Assembly: GCA_002205965.3 (NCBI GenBank)
Contig: NADL03000614.1
Span: 248,001 to 312,000, forward strand
Length of the DNA: 64,000 bases
Source of the DNA: Kappaphycus alvarezii
Taxonomy: Eukaryota > Rhodophyta > Florideophyceae > Gigartinales > Solieriaceae
Direction: 5' to 3'
A program made the translations under genes and the position numbers. Numbering within the stretch: position 1 is the stretch's first letter; every line of letters starts with the position of its first letter. The notes beneath the pieces are model-generated. The model saw only the letters and a program-made list of their open reading frames with translations. It was not told the DNA's origin and made no database searches. This document shows, in pieces, positions 12,550 to 22,399 of this stretch.

Positions 12550-13239
12550 CTACGCGTATGCTGCGCCGCGTCGGGAGTCCTCCATTCCGCCTCCGGTGAC
12601 CGCCTGCAAGGTACAATCTAACTTCGACAACCGAGCGAGGAGTCCGTTCGCCCCAAGGTGATACGGTGACTTCTCCTGATCGGCGAGCGTCGTCAATTCC
12701 CTACACCACAGGTCTTTTCGTTGCGCTTCCAAAATCTCCTCAAGGGTGACTGGCGGCTCCGAATCAATGTTGATCGCTTCTCCTCGGACGTCCGGCATAG
12801 AGAAATACACCGGGGCGTCCAAGTCATACCCCAAGGCAAAACACGGAATCTCCTCATCCAAAGGTGAGTGATCGCTCCCATCGGTGGCCAATCTCGACAT
12901 GGCGTCCGCGAGGTTGTGTCTCCTTTCTGGGTTGTATCGTACTTCAAAGTCGAAATTCGCAATCGGAGTCTCAACCGGGCCAACCTTCCGTTACAGTCCG
13001 TGATATTTAGCAACCACTGTAACGGTTGGTGATCCGTGCGGAGGATGAAGCGTTGCCCTTCAAGGTAAGGCCGTAAGGTGATGACGCTCCATGCTACAGC
13101 AAGACACTTCCGTTCGGTGGCACTGTAGTCTCTCTCCGCTTTCGACAGCTTACGACTCCAATACCCAATAGGTGACAGTTCTCCTGAAGGTTGCTCCTGT
13201 AGTAAGCAACAACCAACTTGGCGATCGCACGCGTCTGTG
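12550..13239 (-). pseudogene. pol: Gypsy RNase H and truncated post-RNase H region
   Basis: Continuing from the reverse transcriptase, the minus strand reads through an RNase H with a DTDACDRQVG-type first Asp near 13230. Then come SATERKCLAVAWS-like and FILRTDHQPLQWL blocks near 13040-13100, and NLADAMSRL near 12890-12910. After a frame change near 12900 about 110 codons follow, ending in AQRKDLWCREL and a stop at 12550. In related elements this last segment leads into the integrase zinc-binding motif, but none follows. The element therefore looks internally deleted. Confidence 0.8.
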
Positions 13240-14322
13240 TCAACATAAAACGTTTGATTCGCCTTTTGGGAGAGCCAACACCGGGGGAGACGTCAGCGCC
13301 TTCCTCAGCTCCTGAAAAGCCTCGAATTCCTCGTCGGTGAGCAACTCAAATTCGAAAGGCTGGTCCTTCGACAGCTTCTTTGTCAAGGGATGAGCAATGC
13401 GCGCATAGTTCTTGACGAATCTTCTATAGACGTTGCACACACCTAGAAAGGAGCGTAGTTCCGTCTGATCCTGAGGTGGCAGAGCCTTTTCGAGCGCCTT
13501 TAGGTTCTTCGACGCCACTTCCAGCTTACCTGGGCGCACAACGTGTCCCAGGTAATCCACCGCGTGCTCGAAGAACTTGCCTTTCTTCAGCTTCAACGAT
13601 GCTCCGGCCGCCTGTAGGAGTGACAAAACCGCACGAAGGTGTTCGAAGTGCTCCCTTCTGTTCTTGGAGTAGACAATGACGTCGTCTAGATACACCAACG
13701 CGTACTGCCACTTGCACCTTGAAAGGATGATGTCGACCGCCCTCTGGAAGGTGGCCGGCGCATTCTTTAACCCGAAGGGCATGCGAAAAAACCGATAAAG
13801 CCCCGAGTGGCAGGAGAACGACGTTTTATCCCTGTCTGTGGGATCGACGGGCACTTGCCAATACCCACTATTACAGTCCAAAGTGCAGAACACCTCGGCA
13901 TCACCTAAGGAGTCGATGCACTCATCCATTCTGGGAATGGGATAAGCATCGCGCACCGTTACGGAGTTCAGGCGCCGGTAGTCCACACAGAACCGCAACG
14001 ACCCATCTGGCTTCGGAATAAGCACCACAGGACTTGCCCACTCCGCTTGGAACGGCTCGATGACTCCCTCATGGGGCATACGATTCACCTTTTGGCGTTC
14101 CACTTCTCTTGCTTTCAATCCTGCTCTATACGGTTGTTGGTGAATCAGCCTTGCTCCGGACATCAATTGGATTCTGTGCTCCGTCGCCTTGATGGTGCCC
14201 AGTTTCCCAGACCACATCTCTTGAAACTCCTTCAATAAATCGATCACCTTTTGGCGATCTTCGCGACACTGTACTCCAATATGGACTTCGTTTCTCCAAT
14301 CGGTGACCTCACCATCTTTCAA
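13240..14322 (-). CDS. pol: Gypsy reverse transcriptase
   Basis: This is an uninterrupted 360-codon frame. Conserved blocks in order are SPVVLIPKPDGSLRFCVDYR, TLDCNSGYWQVPV, FRMPFGLKNAPATFQR, the catalytic VYLDDVIVYS with YLDD at 13681-13692, and FLGVCNVYRRFVKNYA. These are typical of the Ty3/gypsy polymerase and its thumb/connection region. It makes element cDNA. The frame is intact and the catalytic Asp pair is present, in contrast to the missing integrase downstream. The initiating codon is probably not real, since Pol is normally translated as part of a polyprotein. Confidence 0.92.
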   Translation of the reverse strand: MKDGEVTDWRNEVHIGVQCREDRQKVIDLLKEFQEMWSGKLGTIKATEHRIQLMSGARLIHQQPYRAGLKAREVERQKVNRMPHEGVIEPFQAEWASPVVLIPKPDGSLRFCVDYRRLNSVTVRDAYPIPRMDECIDSLGDAEVFCTLDCNSGYWQVPVDPTDRDKTSFSCHSGLYRFFRMPFGLKNAPATFQRAVDIILSRCKWQYALVYLDDVIVYSKNRREHFEHLRAVLSLLQAAGASLKLKKGKFFEHAVDYLGHVVRPGKLEVASKNLKALEKALPPQDQTELRSFLGVCNVYRRFVKNYARIAHPLTKKLSKDQPFEFELLTDEEFEAFQELRKALTSPPVLALPKGESNVLC

Positions 14323-14329
14323 CGGTGGC

Positions 14330-15010
14330 TCATGAAATCCCTCCCCTCCCCAAGAGCGAAGATCGCCTCTGGACTGGGGAGCGCATGGCCCAACATCTGA
14401 CTCTTTCGAAGACGCTCCGGTCGGTTACTGTTACGGGGATTACGTCTCTAATTCCGTTCGCCATTAGTAGATGATTCGTCGCCACAGTCCTTGGGGTGTT
14501 CCGCAACGGCGATAACCCAACGGCGTCCGTTTGCACTTGCACCACCACTTGGGACATTGGAGGAACCTTCTGCGCCTTCGCAACGCGTAGTTTGTTCGAC
14601 GGAGTACCTCCACCTTCTGGATTTGGTTTCTCCTCATGGGATGACGAGATAATTCCCACCGCAGGTGTTTTGTAGAACAAAACGGGCTTGCGCCCAGGCA
14701 GAATGGCCTTCACAAATCGATCGATGAAAGACGTTCTGAGGATGCACTCCACCGCTAGGTTGTCGACCACCACGAACTTGATTTTCGCCACGAGTTTTCC
14801 CATTCGGAGGTACAAGGGTATCACCCCTAAATGTTTCATGGGGCTGTTAGATGCATCAATGATGCGGGCAGGGTCCTCATAAGTCAACGCATGTGATCTC
14901 CATGACAGGGGTAACATTTTAACCTGCACCAAATTTGGACCTGCCCCGGTATCTAACACTCCCTTAGTGTGTCGTAACTGCCTCTGTGAAATTCCGAGCG
15001 TTACAGACAC
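14330..15010 (-). CDS. pol: Gypsy aspartic protease region
   Basis: The frame contains the retropepsin motif GVLDTGAGPNLV near 14935-14965, followed by a hydrophobic strand region and a CILRTSF block at about 14725-14750. The domain cleaves the Gag-Pol polyprotein. The rest, about 140 residues, is a low-complexity linker toward the reverse transcriptase. The active-site Asp-Thr-Gly is intact. The frame ends at 14330, eight bases from the reverse transcriptase frame, so the junction is either a frameshift or a sequencing indel. Confidence 0.8.
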   Translation of the reverse strand: MSVTLGISQRQLRHTKGVLDTGAGPNLVQVKMLPLSWRSHALTYEDPARIIDASNSPMKHLGVIPLYLRMGKLVAKIKFVVVDNLAVECILRTSFIDRFVKAILPGRKPVLFYKTPAVGIISSSHEEKPNPEGGGTPSNKLRVAKAQKVPPMSQVVVQVQTDAVGLSPLRNTPRTVATNHLLMANGIRDVIPVTVTDRSVFERVRCWAMRSPVQRRSSLLGRGGIS

Positions 15011-15221
15011 TCGTTAATTTCTCTTTCGTAACACCAAAACGGAGTTATCCGAACCTCCTGCATGGTGTTGCAGTTCTCCCTCGACCACCTTCGGATAAGG
15101 TGTGCGCTTGATACCATAGGGCGTAGGCGACTTTTCTACACCCTGTCTTCTTTTAAAACCTCTTGTCCCTCCTCTACGGTGTTCGGCTCCGCGAAAGCAA
15201 CCTGTCCTTTTTCTTCTTTTC

Positions 15222-15683
15222 TTATTCCTTGAGGCGGGCGTTCACAACTGTACGTGGGGCACCAACGGACGTTCCATAAGAGGTACTAGTCCTGCGAGGC
15301 GTCACCGTTCGGCGACCGAATCCATCCATCCGCATCAGGTTCGCGCACCTCTCCTCTAAAATACGTCGTCTCACCGATGGGTCTACCGTAGGACAGTCGC
15401 CAGAAAAATGCTCCGGGCTGGCGCATATCCAGCATACCCTTGCAGACATGGTAGACGACGTTGTAGAAGTGGGCGGCGAAACCAACAAGGCGTGATCTAT
15501 CTCCTGTTGAACTTGATAGATCTCCTGCTGGAGTTCCGTCATCTGTCGAGGTCGCGGATCCTCAGACTCCGCCGAGGACCCGTCTTCTTCCCTTCTTTCG
15601 TTTGCACCTTGTGGTGTTATCGAAAAAACACCTCTTGGCTTCTTCAGCACACCCGGACGGGAGTTACGGTACGAATCTCCCAA
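15222..15683 (-). CDS. gag: Gypsy nucleocapsid with CCHC zinc knuckle
   Basis: A single zinc knuckle, C-W-I-C-x4-H-x4-C, lies at 15393-15434. Upstream is a Gln/Glu-rich, probably coiled segment; downstream is an Arg/Thr-rich tail. This is the RNA-binding C-terminal part of Gag. It is in a different frame from the 458-codon Gag body (15732-17108), with only a short gap between, so the two are probably one protein separated by an indel. Confidence 0.85.
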   Translation of the reverse strand: MGDSYRNSRPGVLKKPRGVFSITPQGANERREEDGSSAESEDPRPRQMTELQQEIYQVQQEIDHALLVSPPTSTTSSTMSARVCWICASPEHFSGDCPTVDPSVRRRILEERCANLMRMDGFGRRTVTPRRTSTSYGTSVGAPRTVVNARLKE

Positions 15684-15731
15684 CGCCTGGGCATATTGCT
15701 TGAGCTCCGTGAAGGTGACCTTCTTGCTCGT

Positions 15732-17121
15732 CTATAGATGATTCCGAATGGTGGTTTGAATCGTCGGCGACAATCCATCCACAAAAATCGACTTCAAACG
15801 CCTTTCGGAGAACATTGAACCGCAGCGGCGTGCTTTGGCTCGAATTAGCTCCGCGAAGGTGGATTCAGTCATCGTCGCTCCTTGCTTGATCGAAATCACC
15901 TGATGATAGGCCTGAGCGATCACCTCGTCGGTGGCGTACGTCCTCAGGAGGTAGTTCACCACTTCGGGGTAGTTCGACACCAGGTCTTCATCCTCTTCAT
16001 CATCGATCACCATGCTCCTAGATGTGTTCAGGCGAGACTGCAAATTCTCCTCGGCAGTCCCATCCATGAAGTACTGGAACAACCACAAGGCGAGACCTTC
16101 ACTGACGTCGTTGTGCTCACAGACGTTTTGGAAGTCCATTAGGAATCCCAACACCGTGATGGGGTCCTTTCCGGTAAACCTTTGGGTGGGCATCTGCACA
16201 GCCAACCTCTTTTGATACGACGACACCTTTTTGGAGACGCTACTCGAATACGAGGACGAGCGATCGTTCAGACTGTAGGATTTATAGTTCACCACTCGGG
16301 CGAACAACTCATTCAACGGGATGATACGTTCAATCCTCACCTTCGATCGGCGTCTCCGTCTCTCTTCACCTGAACTGGAGCCCGAATCAGAATCATCCGA
16401 ACTCCCTGAGAAGGTAGACGAGCTCCTCCTTGACTTCTTTTTCTTCTTGCGTGTCCGCTTGGACTTCTTCTCCTTGCGGTGTTGTTTCCCTTGACGACCA
16501 CCATCGCGGCGATCACGGCCAGATTCCGAGTCCGACGAATCTGACGGGCCACCACCAGGGTCACTGTGACTCCTAATGGCGTATCCTTTCGGTGTTTCGG
16601 GTAATACCACCTGTGAGGGTGACGGCGGTATCTCCGGAGACTGCCCTTTGTCCACCGACGCTGACTGTGGTAAAAGGAGATCCTCCGTCATGGTTTTCAC
16701 CAAATTGGCGGTCACCATTTCAGGAAGGATATCGCTGTATGCTTCACCAATCGGTCCTTCGACTCCCTCGGCGATCCACGTCTCCATTCTGGTGTCCATC
16801 AACTGTCCCACCATTGTAGGAAGAGTCTCCGGAAGAGACTCCTCCAGGTACGTTCCCACCAGACGGGTGACAGCGGCAGGTATCCTCTTCTCCAATTCGG
16901 CGTTTAACCAACTCCTTCTGCAACCAATGTTGGCGGTTATCCGAAAGCTTAGGCCCTCCTTCATCCTCCGGATGAGATGTGGCGGCGGTGACGGTTGACA
17001 AAACAGACTCCAACTGGATCGGCGGTTCACCAAACGGCGTATCGATCTTTTGCTCTTCGTCCGACGGAACGACGGGCTCCTTCCTCGAACTCCTAGTTGA
17101 TCTACCACTCCTATTCGACAT
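15732..17121 (-). pseudogene. gag: Gypsy Gag body with a long basic/serine-rich tract
   Basis: The most likely start is the ATG at 17119-17121 (MSNRSGRS...). That frame is followed to about 16925, where the reading shifts into the long 458-codon frame. The C-terminal part has the capsid-like fold region (FTGKDPITVLGFLMDFQNVCEH, here in two parts, and RLKSIFVDGLSP). Between them, roughly 16330-16560, is an unusual tract of Lys/Arg runs alternating with Ser/Asp runs. Such a tract could act as a nuclear-localisation or nucleic-acid-binding region; that is inference. A retrotransposon Gag assembles the particle. Confidence 0.78.
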
Positions 17122-17259
17122 GGTGAAACGAATTACGGCTGACAAAGTAGAACTGCAGGTTGATTTTCTCCTATACTCTTCTCGAACGATTCTCCTAAAG
17201 GTGTAATTCCAGATCAACCGACTTCGATGACGAACGCCTTCTAGATCGGGAGACCAGTT

Positions 17260-17789
17260 TGTGGTATAAGACCAGTAGGGTGCGTCGGTAGCCACTAACA
17301 AAAGGGTACCTAGAACGCAGACGAGCACCGCGGGAGCACAGGTATTCGCCTAGAGGAGGTTTCGAGGGAAGCACTAGTAAAGGAGGAGGTTCATTGGGCG
17401 GGCGCTTGACCTTAAGGGGAAAAGGATTGACCTTACAGGTGTCGACGGCTTGGAAACCTTGCATTTGGGGGCCAAAGGGTGCTTGCCTTTACGACTTTGC
17501 TACTCCCACTCCTACCGTCCTCCTTATAAGGTGAGCTACCCTACTACAACTACTGTAAATCTACACTACTGTACGTTGCTCCTAAAGGACAAGTGGCCCC
17601 ACTACCGCCACCCCTCGATCCACCAATAGGAGCTATCTATTCTAAAATATCTAATCAATTACCTAATGGTCCACCTGATGTCCCCACATGGGCCATGGCG
17701 GTCCAGTCCACTCTCCCCGGCTTACAGCCTCCCCATAGGTGACACGTCTTACAGTCCGCTCTGTACTCCAAAGGTGCTACTGTACTACA
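17260..17789 (-). repeat. Gypsy 5' LTR (minus-strand element)
   Basis: Direct repeat of 11721-12251. The primer-binding site is just inside it, reading TGGTCTCCCGATC on the minus strand near 17245-17257, after a three-base spacer. CTAGG follows the LTR at 17790-17794. Confidence 0.9.
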
Positions 17790-17794
17790 CTAGG

Positions 17795-19870
17795 TCCATT
17801 CGACTAGAGCCCTCGTTACAGTTTTATCCTGTTACGTATGTTTCAATTTGCAAAGTATATTTCCCTCGTCATGCGTCAACCTGACTACACTTGTGATTCT
17901 CCTTGTCTTGTTTGATCTTGTACCTTCATGTGCATCTGTACTGTAAGTTATTGCGCTCGAAGGGTCAAATTTTCTTTTATATTATAAACTTCTGCAATAA
18001 AGCACTCGTGTATTGCACTGAAGACACTATTTTTTTATCTACCAGTGGTATCTACCGAAGAAGTACCGTGAAACAGTGTGACCAACAATTAGTTGGTTCT
18101 ACTAATGGAGATACTAAAATAATAGTGGATGTTATTTCATCCTAGAGCTTACAGATTTATTCGAAACAGTTACAAGCTTGGGTCTTAGAGTAAGTTTGTC
18201 AATGTAAATGGTTAAAGATCATTCAACGAAGACGAAACCTCCTCCGGCAGCATACTCTGCTACCATTAAGATTTTCCGCATCCGCTAAATTGCATCCCGC
18301 CCGAGCCCTACCACAGTCTTCCTCACCTTCGAACTCATTACCAAGGCCACCATCCAGGACCGTTATGCCGAGGTATAAATTTGGCCTCCCCGTCTTCCCC
18401 AAGGGCCTACCGATAGCATCTCGCTCCTAGTGCAGCATGTTCCCCGTCAGTAAAAGCCGTCCTACTTCTCTGGTCCGTAAAGCACCAAAACTTTCCTCTT
18501 TCCGCAGACAGATGAAGGTGTCGAGTACCACGCTGCTAATCGCTACCCATCGAGTTCAGTTAGGCTCCAGCGTCACAAAGATAGTCGTTGCGCGCTTTTG
18601 GCATCTGGCGAAAGTCGTCTGGGTCCGATGCCCCCTTTTTGCTTCACTAAAGACAATCCATAAGTACTAGTCGTGTCGAAGTTTGCGTCATACTTTGGTG
18701 ACGTCATCGACCTAAGCATAATGCATGTGCCACTCTAAATAGGCATAGCTAAATCCAATAAGGGGATGACTGTACAGTTTGCATGGCTGTACGCCAGGGG
18801 AGGAGGAACTGTCGGAACGACTTGGGTGTAAGCGCCAGCGCGCATTAGCGCACGCGTGCACTGGAAGACAGGGCACTGGTACCGTGCGACACATCTCAGC
18901 AGGCGTTTACTGTTCACAGCGCGGCAAACATCGTCATTACGGTAATTACTGCGACCAAAACGATATCCTCCTCTCCCCTGTCGGGATTGATATCTATGGC
19001 GCCTTTGTTGACGACGGCCAGAGTGTCTTCCGCCGCCTGTCTTCCCTCGCTGCTTCCCGTCGCGGTTCCAACCTCAAACAGGAGCTTCGCGACTTCGTTA
19101 CGTGTTCTGCGTTTAGTCTCCAATTAATGCAGGCGCTATAGGTTTCCACCCGCCGCCTGCATTCGCAGTTAATTTCTGAATACCCTCCGCAAGCTTCTGT
19201 GCTAGACTGTGCAACCCGTAAATATCTACCGCCACTGTTCACATCATAAGCACTACCGGACGTGAATATGATTTCAAATCTTCCTCCACGTCCTTTGTAC
19301 TTACCCAAGGCCAGGAAATAATCTACAGCCCACCGCCAAATCGTCCACATCTGACCTCTGCTGCGACACACGTCCTCTCAACATCGTCTCCTCGTTCTCA
19401 TCCTTCTGCGGTAACTAACCACGCCCTCTACCACTGACTCTAGTCCAGTCCCGCTTGTTACCACCATCGTCTCCCGATACAAATCCACCGCACGTGCAAG
19501 GCCGTCCAACTCGTGAGCCCAGTCGAGGTCGCCCTCCGCGATAAGATCCTTGATCGTGGCGCAAATTTGGCCCGACGACCCTTCAATCTACCAAACGGCT
19601 GTGTACTGCCACCTTTCCCGCTTTCCAACCCATCGCCGTTAAATCTCTCGATTCACCGTCCGGTGCCACCGCTCGCCTGGAATAACTCATCCTGGTTATG
19701 GAGCGCCGTGTATTTAGACGTTATGGCACTGTCCACCACACGAGGGGGAAAGGTTTGGGTGTTTTACTCTTGGAAGATATATCCGATCTATCCCATGGTT
19801 TTCCAGACAACTGCAATCGACTCAAAAAGGGTATACCGACACAGTAATGGGGAAGGAACTAAGCTCCCTA
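17795..19870. other. No gene recognised; GC-rich degenerate patch
   Basis: From about 18240 to 19850 the base composition is richer in C and G than the flanks, and open frames of 60 to 134 codons occur on both strands (for example 18779-19141 and 19513-19917, plus). This resembles decayed transposon coding sequence like the LINE pieces next to it, but I could not match any domain. Confidence 0.4.
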
Positions 19871-19882
19871 AAATGCTACCTT

Positions 19883-19950
19883 CAGGCCAGCCATCAAGCA
19901 GGCCGCATTGGACATGACGGCTGCCACCACATGACCAATCAACGTCTTAG
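19883..19950 (-). pseudogene. LINE family B, extreme C-terminus fragment
   Basis: The minus strand reads VVAAVMSNAACLMAGLKVAF and then a stop. The same signature, (S/T)NAACLLAGL-like, ends three other LINE pieces in this window: 22094-22393, 35109-35339 and 50210-50800. Only the last 20 or so codons remain. Confidence 0.6.
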
Positions 19951-20187
19951 CTCTTTCATTTGTTCGTCTGAAGTGATGTCCGCGCTGTCCCGGTCTCCCC
20001 TACATGCAGTTACATATACATGTATCTTATCCGGTAATTCCCAATTGGATCAGTTTTCATAGTGTACAGTACAGTACTTGCCCTGAATAAATAAATGGAA
20101 CGTACAATATAGTAGTTTTGCACCGGACTTGATTCTTGTGCGTAATACTATAGAATAGACAATAGAGGTACATCGAAAGTTCAACGG

Positions 20188-21314
20188 AAGTCTAATGCAT
20201 TCAGTATCTACTGGGGACTGCGCACGTCTCTACGACACGGCTAAGATCTAACCGGATGTACCTCGTCGTCCATGCGAATGGGGGCTTTTGAGAGGATAGC
20301 TTGAGCAATGGATGACCATATGGTGCAACTCAGTCGCTGGTAGATACGGCGGCGGATAACACCAGGTGTCGAGTGACACTTAGACGCGATCCGCGGAACT
20401 AACTCCACGATAAACGCAATGGTGTCAGGGTAAGGGGTGCCCAGGGAATCAAACGCCAGGGGTCGAAACGTGAAATTCGGCGTGTATGGCGCAGAAGATG
20501 GGTCAGTTGAGGGAGCGGGGAGGCGTCGGGCGAGGTTGCGTTCCAGAGTTGTAACCTTGTCGCGAGCCGCTACTTCAGCAGCGCCACCGGCAACATGGGT
20601 CGCCTTGGTGCGAACTGCGGCCTTGAACGGCGAGACGACAGTGATGTCACACGCAGTGGGGCGCGACGCTGTACCTTCCGGGGTTGGGGGGGGCTGTATG
20701 AGGATATCGGCGGGCCGGAGCTCAGTGCCCGGGACGAGGAGCGGAACTTCGTGCCGAGTATCCAGACCCGCGGCGCGAGTAACTTGTGTCGCCAACACAT
20801 AACAGATCGAGTAATAGCGGTGACGGCGGGCGAAACAAGGGCAGCAGAGGTCGGCGGCGTGATCCCCGACGGTATCCAAGCGGTGGTCACGGTGGTAGTA
20901 GTTGAGGGCCATCGAGTCATCGTACACCGGCAATCCGAGGTGACGGCGGAGCATTGTCTGCCAGTGTGTTGTGTGCACCTTCGTTACTGCCGTGGGGTGG
21001 GCGAAGAGAAAGGCCACAGCGCGGCTGCGGCGGAACGCTAAGCCACGGATGCGATGGCGGATGTCGGCGTCGCGGTGAGCGGTCGGGTTTGGGGCGGTCG
21101 CCCAGGCTTCGTCGTCCCAATGAACTCTTGCCCGCGCCTCTTGCTGCACCCGTTTGAGAAGGGTTAGGGTGTTGGTGCGTGAAGCAGCTAGAGTGGGAGG
21201 GTCAAGGGTCGAAAGGTCGACAAGCCCAGGGATGTACAGGGTGAAACGGCGGAGCGAAGCCCCAGCCTGACGAAGGAGAAAGGACCAGTCGCCGCGGAAG
21301 CGGACAAAGTTGCA
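20188..21314 (-). pseudogene. LINE family A, 5'-truncated; REL endonuclease C-terminus
   Basis: The minus-strand frame is open from about 21314 to the stop near 20246 (over 350 codons). The order is a conserved block, RGLAFRRSRAVAFLFAHP, then an HAADLCCPCFARRHRYYSI segment, then the PD-(D/E)XK-like region RPADILIQ ... CDITVVSP ... K. The last motif is typical of the REL endonuclease domain at the C-terminus of some LINEs; it nicks target DNA. The protein ends HPVRS. The 3' untranslated tail contains CAGTAGATACTGAATGCATT-like sequence shared with 37851-37916. There is no reverse transcriptase upstream, so the copy is 5'-truncated. Confidence 0.82.
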
Positions 21315-22085
21315 TTATGCTGCTAGTTCAATACACCACGAACTCCTGATACAAAGTTATCAGTTTTCTTACATTGTAATAACCACTCTCGAAAGTACTT
21401 AGACTAACCTGTTGTACACAGAGGTGAGTTTAGATCAGTTTCCAGTTCAAGTAGTCTGCCGGGGAAAAACGCCTTCCTGCAGGGCACTAGAGGGAGAGTG
21501 GTGCTATTACCAGATACGATGACTGTAGATCCTCATCGGCACATGAGCGTGCCAGGTTTGACCCTGTAAGAATAATTTTCCCAGCAAAGCGGCCCTTGAG
21601 TTCGAAACCAAAGTACCGTTTCCTTGAAAAAAAGAGAGGAATAGGGCGTTTCTGTGTTGTCGCAGACTGAACGAACACGATGCACTGAAATTGCCAGTTT
21701 CATACTGCTTACGAAGCCCAATGCGGCTGGCCAGCCAAACAGTAAGAGGGTATCTTCTCTCTTGGTATACTGCAATGGTGAAAAACAGGAAGGGACATAA
21801 ACATGTCTACGTTGGACCTTTAAAAAATATGAAGTAAAGATGATTACACATATTGGACACACATGTGAAGCGACCACCGTGTAGGGTTGGTATCCAAAGA
21901 CATGAGCCTGAAACGACTGAATATATTTTATCACGAGACTTAATCCTTTAACTTGGAGCAATAGAAACAAAAATGATAGAAGTCAAGAATTTTGGACCCA
22001 GTAGTCAGTGATCACTACTTTGTAGTGACTTCATGAGATATGTCGGCAAGATATTTTGTACGCATATTTTAGCGAGAGCGGCCCG
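21315..22085. other. No gene recognised
   Basis: Short overlapping frames only; the longest is 145 codons on the minus strand (21533-21970), with no known motif. It separates two LINE remnants in opposite orientation. Confidence 0.45.
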
Positions 22086-22093
22086 TCCTAGGC

Positions 22094-22393
22094 GTGTCTA
22101 TTGGAGAACTTACAATTTACGACTCTTACCTCACCGCAGAAGACCGGAAATACCAAGGGTTCCTTGCTGAGCTGCCTGGGAGAAACAGGCTGGTTCCTGT
22201 CCCCATCTCAACGCTTGGAGGATGGCATCCGGCGGCGTTCTCCGTCGTCAAGGAACTCGCGAGAACCGTTGCCACCCGCGCAATGGAACGGTTTTCGAAG
22301 GTTAGAGCCATTCTTTTACAGCGGCACTCCGCTTTGACAGTAACCTCCAATGCCGCTTGTTTGCTGGCTGGCCTCCCTCCCACCTTCTGGTAG
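22094..22393 (+). pseudogene. LINE family B, REL endonuclease C-terminal fragment
   Basis: The 99-codon frame reads YLTAEDRKYQGF, then LVPVPISTLGGWHPAAF, a helix, LLQRHSALTVTSNAACLLAGL and a stop. This layout (Lys/Tyr after the nuclease core, a Gly-Gly-Trp strand, then a Gln-Arg-His helix near the end) matches the end of REL-bearing LINE proteins, and it parallels the pieces at 35109-35339 and 50210-50800. The reverse transcriptase is absent, so this is a 5'-truncated or fragmentary copy. Confidence 0.68.
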
Positions 22394-22399
22394 ATTGGA

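Larger units (their letters stand above)
11721..17789 (-). mobile_element. Ty3/gypsy retrotransposon lacking integrase (non-autonomous)
   Basis: Direct repeats at 11721-12251 and 17260-17789 (531 and 530 bp) bound a minus-strand gag, protease, reverse transcriptase and RNase H. The target duplication CTAGG is at 11716-11720 and 17790-17794. On the coding strand the LTR begins TGTAGTACAG and ends TACCACA. The space between the end of RNase H (about 12880) and the 3' LTR is only about 630 bp and contains no integrase zinc-binding or DDE motif. About seven differences separate the LTRs (near 99%), so the copy moved recently and must have used integrase supplied in trans, unless the deletion came later. 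Confidence 0.92.

Noticed and set aside
12128..12661. 177-codon plus-strand ORF
   Set aside because: It spans the gypsy LTR and the antisense of its post-RNase H region; a shadow of the element.
18779..19141. 120-codon ORF as another REL endonuclease
   Set aside because: A NDILLSPVGIDIY stretch is faintly similar to the REL core, but no Lys/Tyr block or C-terminal signature follows, so no assignment was made.
20437..21157. Plus-strand ORFs of 67 to 148 codons
   Set aside because: Antisense shadows of the GC-rich minus-strand LINE REL coding region.
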